Of a DNA stretch of 64,000 nt, positions 58,033-64,000 are shown piece by piece. The translations under genes were made by a program, and so were the position numbers. Position 1 is the first letter of the stretch; every line of letters begins with the position of its first letter. The notes under the pieces are model-generated. The model was not told the DNA's origin. It saw nothing but the letters and a program-made list of their open reading frames with translations, and did not search any database. Source of the DNA: Lomentospora prolificans (lineage: Eukaryota; Ascomycota; Sordariomycetes; Microascales; Microascaceae); contig JARFXM010000003.1 of assembly GCA_029532625.1 (NCBI GenBank), positions 5,082,484-5,146,483 of the forward strand, read 5' to 3'.

Positions 58033-60961
58033 GCTCCCAAGTATTTTCGTTGTGGTCGTAGCCTTTCCATTTAATCAAATATTTGACTTTCCCATCGTCG
58101 ATCATGGAGTTAAGAACCTTCTCCACTTCGTATTCTCCTTCTGTTGCGGCTACTTCTATAGTTTCTTCGGTAGGTGTATCTTGGTGTGCCGGTTCGAGTA
58201 GCGCGACGTGGAACACGGGGTTTATCTTCATTGTTTCGGGAAGTTGTAGTTCATAGTTGACTTCCGAGATTTTCCTTTTCACGATGAAGGGCCCGATTTT
58301 TCGGTGATCGAGTTTGTCGCTTGGTCGTCGGGTTTTGATTTGTGGGTCCCTCGTTCCTGGTTTCTTTCGCAGTAGGTAGACCTTGCTTCCCTCCTTAAAG
58401 GTTGGTCCCTCAATCCTTTTCCTATCTGCGTAGTGCTTCATCCTTTGTTTTACGAACTCCAGTTCTTCCGTTAGTTGCTTGTGGAGTTCCTTCATTTTTT
58501 CTGATTGGATGATTGCTTGTTCGGCCTGTGTTTTCGTTCCTACAGGCTCGAATCCTGTCTTGGGTTGTATTCCATAGTTCGCATAGAACGGCGATATTCC
58601 TGTACTTTCTGACACGTTGGTGTTGTAGGCGTACTGGGCTAGGGGTAGTAGCGCTACCCAGTTGTTTTGTTCCCAGTTGATATAGTGTCGTAGGTAGGTT
58701 TCCAGTGTTTGATTTACCCGTTCTACCTGTCCTTGGGTTTCAGGATGGTAGGCTGTGGATAACTTGTGGTTGATTCCTAACCTATCTGAAAGGCTCTGCC
58801 AGAAGTGGGAAGCGAAGACGCTTCCTCTGTCAGTGTTGATTTCTTCCGGTAGGTTGTGGTTTGCGGCCACTGTCCGTAGGAATAGTTCTGCGAATCGAGG
58901 TGCTTTCATGGCTTCATTGCAGGGTATGAAGTAAGCATATTTCGTGAGTCGGTCTACGACTACCATGATGCTGTCGTATTTGACTCCTGTGGTTGGATCT
59001 TCTGACTTTGGTAACTTGACAATAAAGTCAATGACAATCTTTTGCCATGGTACTTCTGGTACTGGCATTGGCTGTAATAGCCCTTGCGGCTTGTGTCGCG
59101 AGTTTTTGTTCTTTGCGCACGAAGCGCATTCGGCGAGTACTTCCTTGACCACTGTTTTCAGCTGTGGGATGAGGTATCCTCTTGGTATTCTTTTGATCGT
59201 TTTCGTGATCCCTGGGTGCCCACTAAGTGGTGACTTGTGTATTGCTCGTATTAGTTCCTTGGCTAGTTCTGGGGGTACTGGTGTGTTCTTCTTATGTCGT
59301 TCTTGTTTTAGATCCTTATAGTAACTTTCGATTTCTTCCATTACCTTGGTAGTGGTGTTGATTTGGTAGCTTGCTGCTAGTTGCCGTAGGCTTCCTTGTT
59401 CGTCGTAATGGAATATCGTACTTGCTTCCTTAGGTATCTTTTGGAAGTGATCTGGTCGTCGGCTAAGTGCGTCAGCTCGTCCGTTTTCTTTGCCTTTGAC
59501 ATGTACGATTTTGAAGTCGTATTCGGAGAGGAATTCAGCCCATCGGACTTGCCGCTTGTTCAGCTCTTTGGTGGTTGTGAAGCTGGTGAGGTTCTTATGA
59601 TCGGAATAGACAATAATAGGGTGTTTTGCCCCTATGAGGTAATGTTTCCATTCCTTGAAGGCTTCGACAATTGCCATGAGTTCTTTGTCTGGGATCCCGT
59701 ATCGTAGTGCGGGTCCACTTAACTTTTTCGACATAAAAGCGATCGGGTGTATCCTTCCTTGTTCGTCTCTTTGTCCGAGTTGTGCTCCTAGGGCGTAGTC
59801 TGATGCGTCTGTCTCGACTTCGAAAGGTTTGCTAGGGTCTGCTTCGTATAACACTGGTCTCTCGCAAATACTCTGTTTTGCTTCTTGGAACGCTTGTTGC
59901 TGTTCTGTCCCCCATACGAAGGTGTTCTCGTTCTTCGTAAGCTCTGTGAGAGGTCTGACTCTCTTGCTGTGGTCCTTCAGGAACCTCCTGTAGAAATTGA
60001 TGAATCCTAGGAATCCCCGTACTTCAGTAACCGTCTGAGGTACCGGCCAGTCAAGCGCGGCCTTGACTTTTGATTCCTGCATTCTGATTTCTCCTGGTCG
60101 GATAGTGTATCCGAGGAAGTCTACTTCTTGTACATGGAAGTGACTTTTCTTTAGTTCTACCAACAAGTTGGCATCGTGGAGTTTTTGTAGTACCTTTTCG
60201 ACGTGTTCCTCGTGTTCCTCCAAGGTCTCCGAGAAGATGAGGATATCATCTAAATAGGCTACCACAAACTGATCTAGGTGCTCTCGTAGCACATGGTTGA
60301 TCATGGTTTGGAAGGTTGCTGGTGCATTGGTAAGTCCGAATGGCATGACACAATATTCGAAGTGTCCGTATCGGGTGCGGAAGGCTGTCTTCCACTCGTC
60401 TCCTTCCTTGATCCTGATAAGGTTGTATGCCCCTTTGAGATCTAGGGCAGTAAACCATTTTGCTTTTCGTAGTCTGTCCCTCAACTCTGAGATCAACGGT
60501 AGTGGGTATCGGTTCTTGATAGTGATCTCGTTGAGTTGGCGGTAGTCTACGCACATGCGTAGTCTTCCATCCTTCTTTGGTACAAAGAGGATAGGGTATC
60601 CTGCTGGTGATGTTGAGGGTCTAATGAACCCTTTCCTGATGTTTTCTTGTATATATTCCCAAAGTTCTTTCAACTGGTTTTCGTTTAGGTTGTATATTGG
60701 CATGAACTTGGGTTGTGTTCCTGGTTTGAGATGAATCTCGTGATCCCATTTGCTATGTTCTGGGAGTCCGGTTTCCAATTCTTCTGCGAATATTTTGCTG
60801 TACTTGCGGTATCGTGGTGGCAAGTTCTGTATCGTTTCTTCTTTTGTTAGCGTGGTAGTCATGCTCATCACGCAACGTGTTGTCCGGTTTTGTTTGTGTT
60901 TCTTTCCTTTTGGTAGGTGATTCGAATCTTTAGTGGCGAGCGCTTTAATGTGTACCATCAT
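57854..60961 (-). CDS. pol: Pol polyprotein: reverse transcriptase, RNase H, integrase, chromodomain
   Basis: An uninterrupted 1035-residue frame. Reverse transcriptase covers roughly residues 90-300, with ALDLKGAYNLIR, PFGLTNAP and the catalytic AYLDDILIF (about 235-243). RNase H follows with VETDASDYALG (about 385). The integrase has its HHCC zinc region (HKSPLSGHPG to CASCAKNK, about 590-630), then the core with IDFIVKLPKS, NTDRGSVF and the TAYHPETQGQVER stretch. The end (about 930-985) is a chromodomain with YLIKWKGY and NTWEP, which in chromoviruses directs insertion to marked chromatin. No separate start is certain: ATG 60961 is in the same frame as gag, so it is probably made as a gag-pol fusion by stop readthrough. 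Confidence 0.92.
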   Translation of the reverse strand: MMVHIKALATKDSNHLPKGKKHKQNRTTRCVMSMTTTLTKEETIQNLPPRYRKYSKIFAEELETGLPEHSKWDHEIHLKPGTQPKFMPIYNLNENQLKELWEYIQENIRKGFIRPSTSPAGYPILFVPKKDGRLRMCVDYRQLNEITIKNRYPLPLISELRDRLRKAKWFTALDLKGAYNLIRIKEGDEWKTAFRTRYGHFEYCVMPFGLTNAPATFQTMINHVLREHLDQFVVAYLDDILIFSETLEEHEEHVEKVLQKLHDANLLVELKKSHFHVQEVDFLGYTIRPGEIRMQESKVKAALDWPVPQTVTEVRGFLGFINFYRRFLKDHSKRVRPLTELTKNENTFVWGTEQQQAFQEAKQSICERPVLYEADPSKPFEVETDASDYALGAQLGQRDEQGRIHPIAFMSKKLSGPALRYGIPDKELMAIVEAFKEWKHYLIGAKHPIIVYSDHKNLTSFTTTKELNKRQVRWAEFLSEYDFKIVHVKGKENGRADALSRRPDHFQKIPKEASTIFHYDEQGSLRQLAASYQINTTTKVMEEIESYYKDLKQERHKKNTPVPPELAKELIRAIHKSPLSGHPGITKTIKRIPRGYLIPQLKTVVKEVLAECASCAKNKNSRHKPQGLLQPMPVPEVPWQKIVIDFIVKLPKSEDPTTGVKYDSIMVVVDRLTKYAYFIPCNEAMKAPRFAELFLRTVAANHNLPEEINTDRGSVFASHFWQSLSDRLGINHKLSTAYHPETQGQVERVNQTLETYLRHYINWEQNNWVALLPLAQYAYNTNVSESTGISPFYANYGIQPKTGFEPVGTKTQAEQAIIQSEKMKELHKQLTEELEFVKQRMKHYADRKRIEGPTFKEGSKVYLLRKKPGTRDPQIKTRRPSDKLDHRKIGPFIVKRKISEVNYELQLPETMKINPVFHVALLEPAHQDTPTEETIEVAATEGEYEVEKVLNSMIDDGKVKYLIKWKGYDHNENTWEPIQNLAGSPILLAKFHQENPGKPRDPTAGGQERDQGHPNRAPRKRQGTERPRRPAGSRR

Positions 60962-60996
60962 TCGAAAGGCTCTCGGTTCGTTTGGCGCATGCTGCT

Positions 60997-61003
60997 CTAG
61001 TCA
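60997..61003 (-). promoter_or_regulatory. Gag stop codon in readthrough context, UGA CUAG
   Basis: Gag ends with TGA at 61003-61001, followed at once by CTAG. Gag and pol are in the same frame, and no other stop lies in the 13 codons up to pol ATG 60961. UGA followed by CUA(G) is the best-known stimulatory context for translational readthrough. Confidence 0.65.
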
Positions 61004-63592
61004 ATGCTGCTCAGGGACTGAACCGTCGACGGATTCTCCTTGGATCCCAGTCCAAGCGAGCTGATCAGTAATCCAGTCTATTCTCGGGTTTCGGGTTCTC
61101 AACCATGGTGTGCCAATCACAATAGGATGGTTCGATTCCGTGATATCGAAGGATATTTTATCGGGTTGGTTTTGGATCATGACATCGAGGTGCGCAGTCT
61201 CCATGTTTACCATGCCTTTTCCATACGTGACAAGTTCTCCTTCGCAGTTGCTTAACGGGTATGGTCGTTCCTTGTGATTCCATGGGAGTTGTAGTTCATT
61301 CACCACGTCTGGCGAGATGAAATTTCCTTGTGCTCCGCTGTCTATTAAGGCTTTGTATGTTCGTCCTTGAATCGTAATTGGTACTTTTAAATGTTTGGTT
61401 TCATCGGAGCTCATGATGTTCAGACTTCGGTTTTCCAGTGTGATGGCTCGTTTGTAGCTTTCTTGTGCCTTTTTGGAAGCGTTCTCCAGGCTTCGTCGTC
61501 CTTGTGGTTCTTTGTGCCGTTGTTCGCGTATCTTCATGGCTTGCCTGTTGCGTTCGGAGTTTCGTTGTGCTACCCGTAGTCTTGCTTCCCTCATCGCCTG
61601 GACGTCTCGTTTTGCTGCGTCCATTTCTTTTTCTGTAGCTTCGGTGTATGCCTGCACGGCCACCGCGTCTACGTCGTCAAGCTCGGTTTCGAGTCCCTTG
61701 ACTTGTCCTTGTATTTCTATGATGAGTTCGTCGCGTTCGGTCATCCATTCTAGGATGCCGGTGATAGTTTCGTCAGTTCTGTGGTTTGTGGTTTGTACAA
61801 GTTCCTCTATATTTTCGGTTCTTGTTTCCACATGTTCCAGTCTTCTAGCCGTTTCTGCTTGTCGTGTTTCGATTCGACTGAGTTTCTCGATCATTAGTTT
61901 GAACTGTTTTGGTAGATCATTCTTTTGATCTTCGTCGAGTTGGTCGCAGAGAGTGTCGTCCAGCTCATTGATTACTTCTTCGAGGTCATGGACCTTCCTT
62001 GCTAGTTTTTCAGTGTCTTTAATACACTTATTGATTTTCTGGGTGGTTCCTTCTTCTTTAGTGATGGGTATCACTTCTTGATAAGGGGGAAGTCCTTGGT
62101 TCTCGACCTCTTTCCCTTTTCGTCGTTGTCGCGAGGTAATTCGGATCCACTCCATGTGTTGAGTGTATTCTGCGGGTGGTTTCTTGCCTTGCTTGTGGTT
62201 GTGATGCTTCTGGTGGAATACGGCGATGTTTAGTTCTTTTGCTTCCACTTCTGGGTACTTTTTAAGTACTGCAAGCATCTCCTTTTCAACATCATTAGCT
62301 TCGAGGTTGCTTGGTCCAGCCTTTTCTCTTTCCATAGTTGCAAGGGTTCGCGGTTTTCGTGGGTAGTATCCGGCTCCATCCTTCCCATCACGGTGTACTT
62401 GACAGTCGTCGTCGTAGCACGCAGTCCAATGCATAACTCGGTGGTCTGGGACAGTGCTGCTGGCTAAGGTCCGAGTCCGGGTGGTGGGTTCATCGCTAGC
62501 CCTGCTTTGCTCGTTGTTGCTCCGGGTTTTTCCTTGAGGTGCAGGTCTCCAGCTCTTGTTCTTTTGGTCTCCTTGTTCTTTTCTCCCTGCTCCCCAGTTT
62601 CCTCCATTTCGGCATTCTCTTGCGAAATGTCCTATGCGGCCACAGGTGTAGCATTTACCGAGACGGTCCTCCATTCGTTTCTTGATTCCGTAGTCGTCTT
62701 TTCGTGTGGCGGAATCGAGTTCCATGGGCCCTGGGTGGGTTCCCCATGAGGTGTTGCCGTTACGTCGTTTCCCGGTGTTAGCTTCCCGTTTTTTGCTATA
62801 TCCTCCGCTGTATGGTGTCTTCTGGCGTTTCTCTAGTCGCCGTTGATACAGTCGGTTGTCAATCCTAACAGCGAGGTCCATATACTTTCCAAGTTCTATA
62901 GGAGTATCCAGGATCTTATTAATTTCATCTTTCACTTCATCCTTTAACCCATGGTAGAAGTGTTCGATCATGGATTCGTCATCCCATTCAAGGTGTGCGG
63001 CGATTTGTCGGAACTTAGACACATATTCCGAGGCTGAGGTCTTTTGTCGGGTTTCCCTGAGCTTTCGTTTCATGGTCTGGTCTTCGTCTGGATCTCCAAA
63101 AGCCCCTTTGATGGCTTCTTCGAAGTTGTCGTAGTTTTTGAACATCCTCTTGGTCGTGCTGTCTTGTTGTGCAGGTTCATTGGTGTAGTAGTCCCGCAAG
63201 GTTGGTTCAAACCATGCTGCGGCGTCTCCGACCAGGAATCCCACCGTGCTGGTAACTTTGGTGGCGGCATCGGTGATTCCATAGTGGTCGTGATACGCCC
63301 TCATGTACGTGAGGAAGGACCGTAGCTTGATACGGCTTCCATCGAACTTCTCGGGTCCTGGGAAGTGGACCTTGGGCTTCCTTGCTTCTGCAACAGTGTC
63401 GGCGGTGGATTGGACAACGGTTTGGAAGAGAGACGACATGTCTTCATGCGTGACAGGTCGGTGTTGTTCCTGGAGTTGGGCATTTTGCTGTCGGGCTTGT
63501 TGAAGTTGCTCTGTAAGTTCCTTGATCTTTTTGGCAAGCTGTTCCTTGCTGGCAGCTGCGATGCTGGTGCTAGATGCGGTTTCATTCGCCAT
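61001..63592 (-). CDS. gag: Gag-protease polyprotein
   Basis: An 863-residue frame starting 64 bp inside the 5' LTR. The N-terminal half is a Ty3/gypsy capsid-like retrotrans_gag region (RSFLTYMRAYHDHYG, DAAAWFEPTL, YVSKFRQIAAHLEW, about 85-260). A CCHC zinc knuckle follows with Cys314, Cys317, His322 and Cys327 (CYTCGRIGHFAREC). A long charged coiled-coil region (about 540-720) precedes a retropepsin-type aspartic protease with ALIDSGAQGNF near residue 750. The long spacer between knuckle and protease is unusual in size for this family. Confidence 0.92.
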   Translation of the reverse strand: MANETASSTSIAAASKEQLAKKIKELTEQLQQARQQNAQLQEQHRPVTHEDMSSLFQTVVQSTADTVAEARKPKVHFPGPEKFDGSRIKLRSFLTYMRAYHDHYGITDAATKVTSTVGFLVGDAAAWFEPTLRDYYTNEPAQQDSTTKRMFKNYDNFEEAIKGAFGDPDEDQTMKRKLRETRQKTSASEYVSKFRQIAAHLEWDDESMIEHFYHGLKDEVKDEINKILDTPIELGKYMDLAVRIDNRLYQRRLEKRQKTPYSGGYSKKREANTGKRRNGNTSWGTHPGPMELDSATRKDDYGIKKRMEDRLGKCYTCGRIGHFARECRNGGNWGAGRKEQGDQKNKSWRPAPQGKTRSNNEQSRASDEPTTRTRTLASSTVPDHRVMHWTACYDDDCQVHRDGKDGAGYYPRKPRTLATMEREKAGPSNLEANDVEKEMLAVLKKYPEVEAKELNIAVFHQKHHNHKQGKKPPAEYTQHMEWIRITSRQRRKGKEVENQGLPPYQEVIPITKEEGTTQKINKCIKDTEKLARKVHDLEEVINELDDTLCDQLDEDQKNDLPKQFKLMIEKLSRIETRQAETARRLEHVETRTENIEELVQTTNHRTDETITGILEWMTERDELIIEIQGQVKGLETELDDVDAVAVQAYTEATEKEMDAAKRDVQAMREARLRVAQRNSERNRQAMKIREQRHKEPQGRRSLENASKKAQESYKRAITLENRSLNIMSSDETKHLKVPITIQGRTYKALIDSGAQGNFISPDVVNELQLPWNHKERPYPLSNCEGELVTYGKGMVNMETAHLDVMIQNQPDKISFDITESNHPIVIGTPWLRTRNPRIDWITDQLAWTGIQGESVDGSVPEQH

Positions 63593-63655
63593 GGTTCCTG
63601 CTGTTAGTTTCTTTACTGTTTGAAAGGGTCACTTACCAAACAGGAGTAGTCAACG
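63593..63655 (-). other. 5' leader between LTR and gag; no standard primer-binding site seen
   Basis: 63 bp between the LTR end and the gag start. A tRNA-type primer site should begin TGG within a few bases of the LTR; here the first TGG is about 18 bases in. Priming may use another mechanism, or the LTR end differs slightly from my estimate. Confidence 0.4.
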
Positions 63656-64000
63656 TGTGACGTTCCAACACTTCCGATAGGGTTAGTCGCTTTAAGGTTA
63701 GAACAGTCGGGCCTGTTAGTGGATAAGTGAGGCAGTCAGACAGTAACAATAAAGGTCCGTAATGCGTATTCAAGTGTGGTTCATAGAGTGACTTGAATTG
63801 ACTACTGCGGAACTAAAGAATAACTAGAATACATGATGGTAATGACTGTGACTTATATAGACTTCGTCTTCCTTGGGACCGCAGGCCCTGGAGGTGCGGT
63901 CCTTCTGTGGACCGCACTTGCCCCCGATGCGGTCCCTCGTGGACTGCATATGCCCCTGGTGCGGTCCTCCCATGGACCGCTTGTGTTCTAAGTGCGGTCC
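63656..64000 (-). repeat. 5' LTR (right copy), truncated by the window end
   Basis: 345 bp identical to 56788-57132 of the left LTR as far as I can read, including the CGG/CCG array at 63876-64000. About 214 bp more are expected outside the window. Confidence 0.92.

Larger units (their letters stand above)
56788..64000 (-). mobile_element. Ty3/gypsy chromovirus-type LTR retrotransposon, apparently intact, right end outside the window
   Basis: Element in minus orientation with left (3') LTR 56788-57346, pol 57854-60961, gag-protease 61001-63592 and right (5') LTR from 63656 to beyond 64000. If both LTRs are 559 bp, total length is about 7.4 kb. The two LTR copies are identical over the 345 bp that can be compared, and both long frames are open, so insertion is recent and the copy may be active. 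An additional spliced gene lies on the opposite strand (57387-58032). Confidence 0.9.

Noticed and set aside
58944..59707. Plus-strand ORFs inside pol
   Set aside because: They are antisense shadows of the conserved RT/RNase H/integrase frame, with no splice structure or domain of their own, unlike the antisense gene at 57387.
61391..63607. Plus-strand ORFs inside gag
   Set aside because: Cys- and Ser-rich shadows of the charged gag frame; no motif found.
63593..63655. GTAAGT as an intron donor in the element leader
   Set aside because: The only nearby acceptor would give an intron of about 36 bp, too short for this genome.
1..64000. tRNA, rRNA or CRISPR features
   Set aside because: No cloverleaf B-box pattern, rRNA sequence or spaced repeat array was noticed by eye; a covariance-model search would be needed to exclude tRNAs fully.

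Overview
The window looks like a chromosome segment of a filamentous ascomycete (Pezizomycotina). Genes carry short introns (46-105 bp) with GT/AG ends and CTAAC-type branch points. Many families are typical of these fungi: NmrA-like proteins, Zn2Cys6 regulators, PTH11/SAT4-like rhodopsin-domain proteins, LysM proteins, a feruloyl esterase and siderophore transport. A transposon copy shows dense C-to-T and G-to-A changes typical of repeat-induced point mutation (RIP). I cannot name the species. Exon structures given here were built by hand; each complete model sums to a multiple of three and ends at a stop.

Layout. 1-12.3 kb is gene-rich: the 3' end of an amino-acid transporter, then a group formed by an MFS sugar transporter, a TauD-type dioxygenase, an NmrA-like protein and a divergent Zn2Cys6 regulator, then a CsbD-like small protein. 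12.3-15.4 kb is a long intergenic stretch with iron-regulator-like GATA sites ahead of a siderophore transporter (15.4-17.3 kb). 17.5-27.8 kb is a block of decayed genes (aquaporin, sugar porter, cytochrome P450, carboxylesterase) around one intact FMN reductase. 28.5-34.9 kb holds an NmrA-like protein, a short-chain dehydrogenase and a rhodopsin-domain membrane protein. 34.9-40.0 kb is gene-poor. 40.0-50.0 kb holds a LysM/chitin-binding secreted protein, an APC amino-acid transporter, a HpcH/HpaI-type aldolase, a Cip1-like secreted protein and a feruloyl-esterase-like enzyme. 50.0-55.5 kb is AT-rich with one rhodopsin-domain gene.

The right end (55.6-64.0 kb) is a nest of one Ty3/gypsy family with a chromodomain. 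A RIP-ruined fragment (55556-56787) is interrupted by an apparently intact element on the minus strand (56788 to beyond the window). The intact copy has identical LTR sequence over all 345 bp that can be compared. Its gag-protease and pol frames are the same frame, split by one UGA followed by CUAG, the strongest known readthrough context. On the opposite strand, between the polypurine tract and the end of pol, lies a spliced gene for a 196-residue protein with a perfect Zn2Cys6 cluster and a basic coiled coil. The LTR carries eight strictly alternating copies of an 8-mer containing CGG/CCG triplets on a 33-bp period, the kind of half-site such proteins bind. I infer that this element may carry its own DNA-binding regulator and its target array. 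That is the most interesting observation in the window.
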